From Deltaproteobacteria bacterium (lineage in GTDB: Bacteria; Desulfobacterota; Dissulfuribacteria; Dissulfuribacterales; QOAL01), in the NCBI GenBank assembly GCA_015486425.1, contig WFRQ01000540.1, positions 1-6,389 of the forward strand: a stretch of 6,389 nucleotides of DNA. Direction: 5' to 3'. This document shows, piece by piece, positions 1 to 6,330 of this stretch. How positions within the stretch are numbered: position 1 is the first letter of the stretch; every line of letters starts with the position of its first letter. Below the pieces are notes generated by a model, which was not told the DNA's origin, searched no databases, and saw only the letters and a program-made list of their open reading frames with translations. Made by a program: the position numbers and the translations under genes.

Positions 1-1358
1 GCGCATAAGAGGTGTTTTTCTGAAATTACTTTATTGTAAGGGTTTATTACCGCTGCCTCAGGCTTTCTTGAAATGAGTTCCTGCGGATTATTGAGAAAAT
101 AACGGTCAAGGGCATCCTCCTGAGCAATGAGAACCACTGCGGATTCACGCATGCTGCGTCCTACCCGGCCCCCGCGCTGCCACGTGGACATTACTGTCCC
201 TGGATATCCCACAAGTATGCACAGATCCAGCGCCCCGATATCAATGCCCAGTTCCAGCGCGCTGGTAGATATAACAGCCAGCAGGCTTCCATCACTCATC
301 CTGGCCTCTATTTCACGTCTCTCCTCAGGAAGGAAACCTGCCCTGTAGGCGCTGATCCGTTCCCTGAACCGTCCTGCCCTCTGCTTTGTCCACAGGTTTA
401 CCAGTTCTGTAAGCTTTCTGGACTGTGTATAGACTATTGTTCTGAGCCCGCGGTGCAGGGCTGCCACAAGGAGCTGTACTGCCATCTGGGCCGCCCCGCC
501 GTAATCAGGATCAACCATGAGAAAGTGTCTTTTGCCGCATGGAGCGCCGCTCTCAGTAACCGTAAGCACGTCTATACCGGTGAGCTCTGATGCAAGTTCC
601 CCCGGGTTTCCTACAGTTGCCGAGCAGAATATGAAAACAGGCTCTGAGCCATAACGGCGGCATATGCGCCTGAGCCTTCTGAACACCCACGCCATGTGAG
701 AACCCATTGTCCCCCGGTATGTATGTACCTCGTCAACCACAATGAAACGCAGATTCTCAAAGAATTCTCCCCAGGTGGAGTGATAGGGCATGAGGGAAAG
801 GTGGAGCATTTCGGGGTTGGTGAAGAGCACATTTGGAGGGGTCTGTTTTATCTTCTTTCTCCGACTCTGTGAAGTGTCACCGTCGTAGATACTCTGCGTG
901 ATATTCAGGTTATTGCCGAGCATTGAGGCCATGCGTGAGAAACTGGCCATTTGATCGTTAGCCAGCGCCTTCAGGGGGAACAGGTAAAGGGCCCTGGATG
1001 ATGGTGTTTCAATGATTTTTTCAAGAACCGGAATGTTATAAATGAGAGTTTTGCCGCTGGCAGTGGATGTGGAAACCACAACGCTGCTTCCTGAGCGGAC
1101 GGCATCAATGGCCTGTGCCTGGTGCAGATAAAGCCCCCTGATGCCAGCGAACCTCAGGATATTTTCAATCTGTGGAGACAGAGGTTTTTCCGTGTTTCTG
1201 AAAGCAGCCGGGCGCTGCTCTGTAACATGGTGGAATACAATCTGGCGACCAAGAACCCTTGATGCCTTGAATGCGGCAATATATTCGCCTATGCCTCCGG
1301 GGTTTTTCATATTTGGGCTGCGATCTGTGACGTTCCCCGTGGAGTTGTGCTGAATCAT
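1..1358 (-). CDS. MrfA/YprA-like DEAD/DEAH-box (DEVH) DNA helicase, C-terminus cut off by window edge
   Basis: This is a superfamily 2 ATP-dependent helicase; the closest family I recognise is Bacillus MrfA (YprA), a DNA-repair helicase. The frame is open for 452 codons and runs off the left edge. Visible motifs (numbered from the 1358 start) are HQAQ at 79-82, Walker A STASGKT at 98-104, FPLKAL at 127-132, TNPEMLH at 180-186, the DEVH box at 209-212, SAT at 246-248, STSALELGIDIG at 364-375, and motif VI QRGGRVGR at 394-401. MrfA proteins are about 750 residues, so roughly 60% is present; the expected C-terminal DUF1998/zinc-binding part would lie outside. The start is uncertain. The ATG at 1358 has no good Shine-Dalgarno, an in-frame ATG at 1409 lies upstream, and the ATG at 1310 (MKNPGGIGEY) best matches where MrfA begins. 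No frameshift or stop is seen. The family assignment is confident; the biological role is inferred from the family. Confidence 0.93.
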   Translation of the reverse strand, partial: MIQHNSTGNVTDRSPNMKNPGGIGEYIAAFKASRVLGRQIVFHHVTEQRPAAFRNTEKPLSPQIENILRFAGIRGLYLHQAQAIDAVRSGSSVVVSTSTASGKTLIYNIPVLEKIIETPSSRALYLFPLKALANDQMASFSRMASMLGNNLNITQSIYDGDTSQSRRKKIKQTPPNVLFTNPEMLHLSLMPYHSTWGEFFENLRFIVVDEVHTYRGTMGSHMAWVFRRLRRICRRYGSEPVFIFCSATVGNPGELASELTGIDVLTVTESGAPCGKRHFLMVDPDYGGAAQMAVQLLVAALHRGLRTIVYTQSRKLTELVNLWTKQRAGRFRERISAYRAGFLPEERREIEARMSDGSLLAVISTSALELGIDIGALDLCILVGYPGTVMSTWQRGGRVGRSMRESAVVLIAQEDALDRYFLNNPQELISRKPEAAVINPYNKVISEKHLLC

Positions 1359-1503
1359 GCAGGAAGAATAACAGAAATGAGGCGATGTAGTAAGTAGTGC
1401 AGGGAGCATCCCCTGTTTGCCCCGCCTTTTCTATTATTGCAGAGGCTGTGTGGCTTTCCGAGGGTTGTTCCGCAAGAAAATCTGCAGCACGTTATGATAT
1501 GGG

Positions 1504-1524
1504 AAAAAACGGAGAACGCTCCCG
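1504..1524 (-). terminator. Possible weak rho-independent terminator after the flavodoxin-like gene
   Basis: Read on the minus strand, this is CGGGAG-CGTT-CTCCG followed directly by six T residues. The stem is short (about five pairs with one bulged G), so it is a marginal terminator. It lies about 50 bp past the stop codon of the flavodoxin-like gene and upstream of the helicase start, where a transcript end would make sense. The remainder of the 218-bp gap (1359-1576) shows no clear promoter or small gene, though the helicase promoter should be somewhere in it. Confidence 0.35.
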
Positions 1525-1576
1525 CAGGGCAGGCAGGTGAAACCGCAAAAAATATTCAGTCCCTTGGCATTTCAGG

Positions 1577-2254
1577 TCAGGCGCTCTCTTGTTGTTGCAG
1601 TTGCAGGCCAAGATCATGGGCTCGTTTTTCCATCTCATGGAGCTGCCTGTTATTGTGGCCGTAGCGTGTGTAGAATTTTTTCAGTATTGCCACCCGCCTG
1701 GGGTTTCTGCCCATAAGGGTCAGGAACAGGCCGATGGTATCCCACGGCGCAGGCACCGGGTGGTTGAATGCCCAGGGTTCCATGGGATACCCGCCGCATT
1801 TTCTGATTCTTTTTTTCAGGTAGTGGCCGTGGTAACGCCAGTACCTGCGGCAGGATATTATCGGCAGCACGCGGCGTCCCGGAAAGATATCATTGCAGTA
1901 TGTGTCAAGGAAAGAGAGGACAGGTCCGCATGGATTAAATGACCAGGTGGGGCCGGCTATGATAATGAGATCATATTCCTGGAATGCGCGGGCGGAGAGT
2001 TCTGATACCGGCATCCTCTTTCTGAAAAAGGTGATTATCATCATGTAGAGAGTTTTCAGAAATGATCCAAAAGGGAATTTGAGATGCTTTACAGGAATCA
2101 GCCTTTCAGATGTAACCTCCACGCCTGCGGAAGCAAGGCCCTTTTCGGCAGCCCTGACAAGTTTGCGGGTCTGCCTGCTGAATGAATAGTAGATAATCAG
2201 GACCCTGCTCACATGGCCATGGCTTGTTATGCCTGTTGTCTCTGTGGTATTCAT
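1577..2254 (-). CDS. Flavodoxin-fold family protein (putative FMN-dependent NAD(P)H oxidoreductase)
   Basis: A 225-residue protein with a flavodoxin-like alpha/beta fold. A first strand RVLIIYYS (17-24) leads into a phosphate-binding-type loop SFSRQT (24-29). A later strand YDLIIIAGPTW (94-104) leads into SFNPCGPVLSFLD (105-117), which matches the second FMN-contacting loop of flavodoxins. A further strand RRVLPIISC (127-135) is followed by a Tyr/Trp/His-rich stretch (138-145). The layout recalls proteins often labelled 'dialkylresorcinol condensing enzyme' or 'flavodoxin family protein', so the exact reaction is unknown. The loop has Arg27 where flavodoxins usually have Gly. No signal peptide is evident; residues 66-77 are hydrophobic but probably a helix packed in the fold. 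The ATG at 2254 lacks a clear ribosome site, and a GTG at codon 15, just before the first strand, is a plausible alternative. It lies 63 bp downstream of the HEAT gene, on the same strand, so read-through from that operon is possible. Confidence 0.85.
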   Translation of the reverse strand: MNTTETTGITSHGHVSRVLIIYYSFSRQTRKLVRAAEKGLASAGVEVTSERLIPVKHLKFPFGSFLKTLYMMIITFFRKRMPVSELSARAFQEYDLIIIAGPTWSFNPCGPVLSFLDTYCNDIFPGRRVLPIISCRRYWRYHGHYLKKRIRKCGGYPMEPWAFNHPVPAPWDTIGLFLTLMGRNPRRVAILKKFYTRYGHNNRQLHEMEKRAHDLGLQLQQQESA

Positions 2255-2317
2255 ATGTGGAGTTCGGACGGATCGTGTATGCAGGGCGCTACCGCGTCTG
2301 GAAAAACTGCCTGCTCT

Positions 2318-3199
2318 CTATGGCTGATTCCTGTCAGCCCCGCTGTTCTGTATTATGTCAAGTGCGGCCCGCTTTACTTCCATGTCTGTATCGTCAAGAA
2401 ACGAGAGTATCTCTTCCTGGCTCAGGGCGTCCAGCTCCCCGAGTCTCTCAATGGCAAGAGCCCTTATCCGTGGGTTGGGGTCCTTTAGAAATTCCCTGTA
2501 GATAGGCGTGTTGTTCTCCTGGGCAGTTATCTGCCCCAGGACAAGGAGCACATCGATACGGAGCGCGGCATCACCTTGCTCAAGTTCTCTGCGGTAAATG
2601 GCTGCAACTTCCTCTTCCCTGTCCCTGAACCTCCAGAGATTGAAGAGAATTGCGCGTTTCTGGTCCAGGGAACCGTGCTTCATCCTGTCTTCAAACAGGT
2701 CCACCACATGACTGTCCTTAAGATTGCAGAGGGCGTTTACCGCAACCTCCTGCACCTCTTCGTTTCTGTCAAACAGGCATTCTATAAGAGGGAGTGCGGC
2801 TGCCAGGTTTCCTTCCCAGCCAAGCGCCATTATGGCCCGCACCCTGATATCAGTATCAGGATTTTTTAAATCATTAAGAAGTTTCAGCATTAGAGCCTGG
2901 CTGTCTTCAAGAAACGGGGCAAGCACGCAGAGGTGTATGGCAGCCTGATCACGAAGTTCGTCCGGCTCGGAAGGGTCTTTCATGATATCGTACAGGGGCT
3001 GACATGCCTGTTCCTTGGCAAATGAGCCAAGCAGAAGGATGATCTTTCGCCTGAAATCCAGGTCAGCCGCCTTCAGTGCCTTAAGCAGAACTGGAACCGC
3101 CTTCTCTCTCTCAGAGAGCACCCGCCCCGGGTCATCTACGTAGTTGCGTGCCTGTTCAAGAAGGCGCTGTCTGGAATCAAAGGGTATGACGGATGACAT
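2318..3199 (-). CDS. HEAT-repeat protein, third gene of the DUF2760-Hsp70 cluster
   Basis: A 293-residue soluble protein made almost entirely of paired helices of about 30-36 residues, typical of HEAT/PBS-lyase-type repeats. About eight units can be marked: roughly 34-65, 66-100, 101-133, 134-163, 164-194, 195-229, 230-259 and 260-290. Typical unit cores are DTDIRVRAIMALGWEG (115-130), NEEVQEVAVNALCNL (146-160), NPRIRALAIERLGEL (242-256) and DMEVKRAALDII (272-283). No signal peptide, membrane segment or catalytic motif is seen, so it should be a cytoplasmic scaffold that binds another protein. It begins 26 bp after the Hsp70 stop. The nearest ribosome-site-like word, AGGA (plus-strand 3216-3219), is 16 nt from the ATG, which is far, so translation may depend on ribosomes finishing the Hsp70 frame. 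The position suggests a partner of the Hsp70. Eukaryotic HspBP1/Fes1/Sil1 use a similar helical-repeat fold for Hsp70 nucleotide exchange, but a homologous role here is only a hypothesis. Confidence 0.9.
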   Translation of the reverse strand: MSSVIPFDSRQRLLEQARNYVDDPGRVLSEREKAVPVLLKALKAADLDFRRKIILLLGSFAKEQACQPLYDIMKDPSEPDELRDQAAIHLCVLAPFLEDSQALMLKLLNDLKNPDTDIRVRAIMALGWEGNLAAALPLIECLFDRNEEVQEVAVNALCNLKDSHVVDLFEDRMKHGSLDQKRAILFNLWRFRDREEEVAAIYRRELEQGDAALRIDVLLVLGQITAQENNTPIYREFLKDPNPRIRALAIERLGELDALSQEEILSFLDDTDMEVKRAALDIIQNSGADRNQP

Positions 3200-3225
3200 T
3201 ATATGCAGCAGCGTGTCCTGGCCTT

Positions 3226-5016
3226 TCAGCCACGCACGTCAAATTCCAGCTTGAACTGCAGGTTCTTCTCGTCAGATACCAGGTACAGGGCCAGGGTGCC
3301 GACCTCGGTTATCTCTGCCTCAAGCCGCACCGGGATAAGTGTGCCTGGATCAAGCCCCGGGGCCTCCATCTCGGTTGAAAGGGTGGTAACCGGCTCTATG
3401 GTATCCTCCCAGTTATCAATAATATCGCCCAGCTTGTCCTCGGGACGGAGAGTGGATGCAAAGAATTTAAACTCCACGGGCTGCCCCACTATAAGGCCGA
3501 ATGTCCTGTCCGGCAGAGAGGCGGTTGTCCCCTCTTCCATGCCCTGAGGAACAACACAGAGCGCCCTTATTACCGGGGGCATTCCTGGTACCGCAAGCCT
3601 GCTGCCCTCAATGCCGATATAGTATGACTGGGCAGTGCCGCCCTTTATCTTCACTCCGCCTGAACGATTGAGAAAACCAAAGGCCACGGCCCCCCGTGAA
3701 ACTGCGAGATCAAGGTCAGGGCCTGTTATCTCCCTGAATTCATTGTCATGGGCCTCAGCCCATGATTTGAGGTTTTCAAACACCCGCTGGCGGATAATGG
3801 TTGATTTGAACACGCCTCCGTTGAACAGTACGGCGCTTAGAGGTGTTTCTTCCTGCTGGCCTGCATGGTTGCGGATAAACTGCGCCAGATATTTTGTGAT
3901 TGCGCTGTCCGTGGCATAGGGAAGACCCATTTCCTGAAGGCCCACCCTTGCGGCAGACGCAGGAGAGTCTTCAAGAGAGCAGGAGGGCAGGAATCCGTCC
4001 ATGAGCAGTGATTCCACCTGGTCCCTGGTAAGTTCGGTTCTCAGGGTGCCGCCCACAAGCCCTGACCCCCGTCCTGGTAAAACAACCGGCACTGAATCAA
4101 TTTCAGGGTCAGAGAGAATTTTTTCCTTTGCAAGACGCACATTGTGCCAGAGTGTCTCCATCTGGCCTGAATCCAGTTTTGTGCCGTTGGACTCAAGACC
4201 CTGGGCAAGCACATATGCAAGGGCAAGGTCCATGTTGTCTCCGCCAAGGAGAATGTGGTCACCTACAGCCACACGCTCAAGGCCCAGAATACCATCTTCG
4301 TTTGTTACCCGTATGAGGCTGAAGTCAGTTGTGCCGCCTCCCACGTCGCACACAAGGATCATGTCTCCTTCAGAGACCATCTCCTTCCACTCGTCGCCTG
4401 CAGCGTTGAGCCATGCGTAAAAAGCGGCCTGGGGTTCTTCAAGCAGAGTGAGATTTTCAATGCCCGAAGATGCTGCAGCCCTTACCGTAAGGTCTCTGGC
4501 CACTGCATCAAAGGAGGCAGGGATGGTAAGTATGACTTCCTGGTCTTCAAGACGCTCCCCTGTTTCCTTTCCGAGAGTATTGTTCCATGCAGCCTTTATA
4601 TGTCTGAGGAAGGATGCCGAGGCAGCAATGGGAGATATCTTTTCAACATCTTCTGCCGCATCCACAGGAAGCAGGGCTGCTGTCCTGTCCACACCCTGGT
4701 GGCACAGCCAGCTCTTGGCTGAGGCAACAAGCCTTCCAGGCACTTCAGCGCCTCTTGTCCTGGCATACGCACCGATTACCCTGTCACCAAACGGGTCCCA
4801 GGGCATGGTAAGGCCACCGCCCTCTTTTTCACGCTGGGTGGGTATGTATATGAATGACGGAAGGAGGGCCTTTTCCTCAACCTCTCCAGGCGCGGTTATC
4901 TGGGGTATCCGGAAGATTTCAATGCTTCCTTCATCACCTGTTTCAGTATCCACGTAGGATAACACACAGTTAGTGGTTCCCAGGTCGATTCCTGCTATGA
5001 AACGTGAATCAGCCAT
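3226..5016 (-). CDS. Hsp70-family (DnaK-like) chaperone without a helical lid
   Basis: A 596-residue Hsp70 relative, probably an ATP-driven chaperone. The ATPase domain spans about 1-450. It has phosphate-1 GIDLGTTNC (9-17), a Lys101 in VASAKSWL that corresponds to the catalytic lysine of DnaK, TIPASFD (164-170), connect motif LEEPQAA (192-198), phosphate-2 CDVGGGTTDFSL (223-234), LGGDNMD (257-263) and an adenosine-motif equivalent LFNGGVFKS (397-405). Residues matching DnaK D8, K70, E171, T199 and D201 all appear to be kept, so ATPase activity is expected. The remaining ~140 residues read as a beta-rich substrate domain (IGIEG at 467, TLALYLV near 575) and stop at LEFDVRG. DnaK's ~100-residue alpha-helical lid and the usual DVLLLD linker are absent. 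An insertion-like, Gly-rich stretch sits at about 60-80. The start ATG overlaps the upstream stop by one base and has a strong double ribosome site. It is clearly neither DnaK nor HscA; it belongs to the Hsp70 group that neighbours DUF2760 genes. Confidence 0.95.
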   Translation of the reverse strand: MADSRFIAGIDLGTTNCVLSYVDTETGDEGSIEIFRIPQITAPGEVEEKALLPSFIYIPTQREKEGGGLTMPWDPFGDRVIGAYARTRGAEVPGRLVASAKSWLCHQGVDRTAALLPVDAAEDVEKISPIAASASFLRHIKAAWNNTLGKETGERLEDQEVILTIPASFDAVARDLTVRAAASSGIENLTLLEEPQAAFYAWLNAAGDEWKEMVSEGDMILVCDVGGGTTDFSLIRVTNEDGILGLERVAVGDHILLGGDNMDLALAYVLAQGLESNGTKLDSGQMETLWHNVRLAKEKILSDPEIDSVPVVLPGRGSGLVGGTLRTELTRDQVESLLMDGFLPSCSLEDSPASAARVGLQEMGLPYATDSAITKYLAQFIRNHAGQQEETPLSAVLFNGGVFKSTIIRQRVFENLKSWAEAHDNEFREITGPDLDLAVSRGAVAFGFLNRSGGVKIKGGTAQSYYIGIEGSRLAVPGMPPVIRALCVVPQGMEEGTTASLPDRTFGLIVGQPVEFKFFASTLRPEDKLGDIIDNWEDTIEPVTTLSTEMEAPGLDPGTLIPVRLEAEITEVGTLALYLVSDEKNLQFKLEFDVRG

Positions 5017-5966
5017 CAGACCTCCACCTCCGCAGGCGCGATTACCCTTCTGTCAACATCCCCGGTCTGTACCGGAAGCCTTATTTCAGCAGCCTGCCAG
5101 CCGCAGTGCCTGAGAACTCCCCGGAATGGCGGCTCACCATGTACATTTCCTGTAAGTTTTATCCTGGCAGGGTCAAAATCTTCATCCACTTCCACTTCTG
5201 TTCCCTCCCGGGCATCAAGAACCGGGACAAGTCCAAATGAGTCCTTCAAAACAGTTCGGCAGCCACGGTGGACTTCTCTTACTGCTGCACCTATCTGCGC
5301 ATCATCATAGGGCTCAATATCTTCCTGCAGGAAGTCTATGAGGCGTCCTTCACGCTGAAGCAGGCTGAGAACCTGCACAACTGCCGTCTCCCTGATCTCC
5401 TCTTCATCCGGTCCCTGCTCTTCGTGAACATATGCCGGGACTTCCTCCTCTTCTGGAGTTTCTTCGCTGGCAGGCGCTTTTTCAGGCTCTTCTTCCTGCT
5501 TGGCAGGTGCCTGTTTTTCAGCAGGCCCAGGGCCCTCGGAAGATACAGGCGCCATGGCGGCTGCTGTTACATAGAAGAGGAACCATACAGCAGGAGGGCC
5601 ATAGAGCATGGCCTGTTTCAGCCACTCTTCACCCTTTATGAGATGGTTATGAAGCGCTGTCCCGAAAGCCGCGTACACAACGCAGAAAAAGATAAAGGAT
5701 AGAACAAGCAGCCTCATGCGGTACAGCTTTTTCTTTATGTTCAGGGCATCAGGGCCTGCCTCATCAAGACCTGCCGGAAGTATGGCAATGCCAAGCAGGT
5801 AAAACAGCAGCCAGGCCGCAGGGGCTGCACCTGCAAGAATCTGTCCCTGGAGATTCTGAAGAAGTGACTGGTCAAGCCAGACTGCATAACCAGCAATTCC
5901 TGCCAGTATTCCAAATGCAAGGAAGGAAAATATAAAAAGGCGTACCTTAAACTCTTTTGTACTCAT
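5016..5966 (-). CDS. Membrane protein with C-terminal DUF2760 domain, first gene of the Hsp70 operon
   Basis: A 316-residue protein in three parts. Residues 8-140 hold four predicted TM segments (about 8-31, 47-67, 84-105 and 119-141). Residues 142-193 form a Glu/Pro/Ala-rich acidic linker, probably disordered. Residues 194-316 are a DUF2760 domain, recognisable from LLQREGRLIDFLQEDI (202-217), GAAVREVHRGCR (226-237), LTGNVHGEPPFRG (271-283) and the ending IAPAEVEV (309-316). Positive charges at the N-terminus (K4, K7, R9) and in the TM2-TM3 loop (KKK at 78-80) point to the cytoplasm, which puts the DUF2760 domain in the cytoplasm with the Hsp70. The four-TM region is an internal duplication of one 57-residue hairpin. 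DUF2760 has no known activity and there is no HPD motif, so it is not a J-domain. A modest ribosome site (AAAGAG, 8 nt before the ATG) supports the 5966 start. Operon position suggests a membrane anchor or regulator of the chaperone. Confidence 0.92.
   Translation of the reverse strand: MSTKEFKVRLFIFSFLAFGILAGIAGYAVWLDQSLLQNLQGQILAGAAPAAWLLFYLLGIAILPAGLDEAGPDALNIKKKLYRMRLLVLSFIFFCVVYAAFGTALHNHLIKGEEWLKQAMLYGPPAVWFLFYVTAAAMAPVSSEGPGPAEKQAPAKQEEEPEKAPASEETPEEEEVPAYVHEEQGPDEEEIRETAVVQVLSLLQREGRLIDFLQEDIEPYDDAQIGAAVREVHRGCRTVLKDSFGLVPVLDAREGTEVEVDEDFDPARIKLTGNVHGEPPFRGVLRHCGWQAAEIRLPVQTGDVDRRVIAPAEVEV
5021..5031 (-). promoter_or_regulatory. Double Shine-Dalgarno for the Hsp70 gene, inside the end of the DUF2760 gene
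   Basis: On the minus strand, GGAGGTGGAGG ends 4 nt before the Hsp70 ATG, giving two GGAGG words with spacings of 4 and 10 nt. The same bases encode the conserved AEVEV ending of the DUF2760 protein. The upstream TGA and downstream ATG share one A (TGATG, at 5016). This fixes the Hsp70 start and implies translational coupling. Confidence 0.85.
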
Positions 5967-6025
5967 GATATTAACTCTTTGTATCTATTATGTTTTTGTT
6001 GATCGTTATTGCCTGACACCGAATT

Positions 6026-6053
6026 ATTATATAGGCTTTAATTTTTACCAGAA
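6026..6053 (-). promoter_or_regulatory. Candidate sigma70-like promoter of the DUF2760-Hsp70-HEAT operon
   Basis: A perfect TATAAT lies on the minus strand at 6031->6026, in an A/T-rich block about 60 bp upstream of the DUF2760 start. A 16-nt spacer separates it from a poor -35 candidate, TTCTGG (6053->6048). The -10 match is good and the position fits a 5' leader of about 50 nt. The weak -35 suggests either an activated promoter or a chance A/T match. No heat-shock sigma32 -10 of the CCCCAT type and no CIRCE inverted repeat is visible nearby. Confidence 0.4.
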
Positions 6054-6136
6054 TTGAGGTTTCATACTAAAATTTCATGACAAGGCATCTTGCCACCCCT
6101 TAGCATGAAAGTTGGCTCCAGGCTCATAGGCGGAAG

Positions 6137-6158
6137 TTTTTACTTTGAGCCTTGAGCT
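6137..6158. repeat. 22-bp direct repeat, copy 1
   Basis: This copy differs by one base (G at 6147) from the copy at 6309-6330. It has a T-run, then ACTTT, then the core AGCCTTGAGCT. It contains two overlapping TTGAGC words and lies in the gene-free right end of the window. Confidence 0.7.
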
Positions 6159-6245
6159 ATTTTCTAAGTAACCGCCATTCCCTGGACGGGCGCAACGAAC
6201 TATGAAAATACGCTCTTGCTGCATGTGACATTGTATGAGCACAAG

Positions 6246-6261
6246 GGAAGCAGGAGCTTCC
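6246..6261. repeat. Perfect hairpin with AGGA loop, first of a pair
   Basis: Arms GGAAGC (6246-6251) and GCTTCC (6256-6261) flank the loop AGGA. The stem is 6 bp. It lies 8 bp before a larger hairpin with the same loop bases in the same orientation, so the two look like one compound REP-like element. Confidence 0.65.
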
Positions 6262-6269
6262 GGTTCATA

Positions 6270-6293
6270 GTTCCCAAACAGGAGTTTGGGAAC
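6270..6293. repeat. Perfect 10-bp hairpin with AGGA loop, second of a pair
   Basis: Arms GTTCCCAAAC (6270-6279) and GTTTGGGAAC (6284-6293) are exact reverse complements around the loop AGGA. No T-run follows directly on either strand, so it is not a standard terminator. Read on the minus strand it gives the peptide LVPKLLFGN. I recall this as a frequent translation of dispersed palindromic repeats in many environmental bacterial genomes, which supports a genome-wide repeat family. Confidence 0.75.
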
Positions 6294-6308
6294 CAGCAAA
6301 TAACAGCT

Positions 6309-6330
6309 TTTTTACTTTCAGCCTTGAGCT
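6309..6330. repeat. 22-bp direct repeat, copy 2, extended by TTGAGCT words
   Basis: This is the second copy of the repeat at 6137-6158, with one mismatch (C at 6319). It is followed by a further TTGAGCT at 6338-6344 within CAGCT-TTG-AGCTG-TTTT (6333-6349), a small 5-bp hairpin with a short T-run. That hairpin could be a very weak plus-strand terminator, but no plus-strand gene precedes it. The pair of copies brackets the double-hairpin element. Confidence 0.7.

Noticed and set aside
2213..2505. Two overlapping plus-strand frames of about 91-93 codons
   Set aside because: They overlap each other and lie antisense to the ends of the flavodoxin-like and HEAT genes; no homology or start signal supports them.
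3203..3547. A 114-codon plus-strand frame
   Set aside because: Antisense to the substrate-binding part of the Hsp70 gene; no ribosome site and biased Ser/Arg composition.
4001..4420. A 139-codon plus-strand frame
   Set aside because: Antisense shadow of the Hsp70 gene, including the region coding phosphate-2; composition is Ser/Arg/Pro-rich and non-protein-like.
4448..4957. A 169-codon plus-strand frame
   Set aside because: It lies wholly antisense to the Hsp70 ATPase domain, is Ser/Ala/Pro-rich and matches no family; the opposite strand has conserved motifs throughout.
5268..5702. A 144-codon plus-strand frame with a Phe/Leu-rich stretch that mimics a membrane segment
   Set aside because: It is antisense to the Glu/Lys-rich acidic linker of the DUF2760 protein; complements of GAA/GAG codons give Phe/Leu codons, which explains the hydrophobicity.
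6060..6120. Possible -35 element TTGTCA on the minus strand near 6080
   Set aside because: It is too far from the TATAAT at 6031 to pair with it, and no -10-like hexamer lies at 16-18 bp.
6075..6299. A 74-codon minus-strand frame in the right-end intergenic region
   Set aside because: It begins inside the 10-bp hairpin, runs through both hairpins and one direct repeat, and its peptide (LVPKLLFGN, EPEAPASL) looks like translated repeat DNA. There is no ribosome site or domain.
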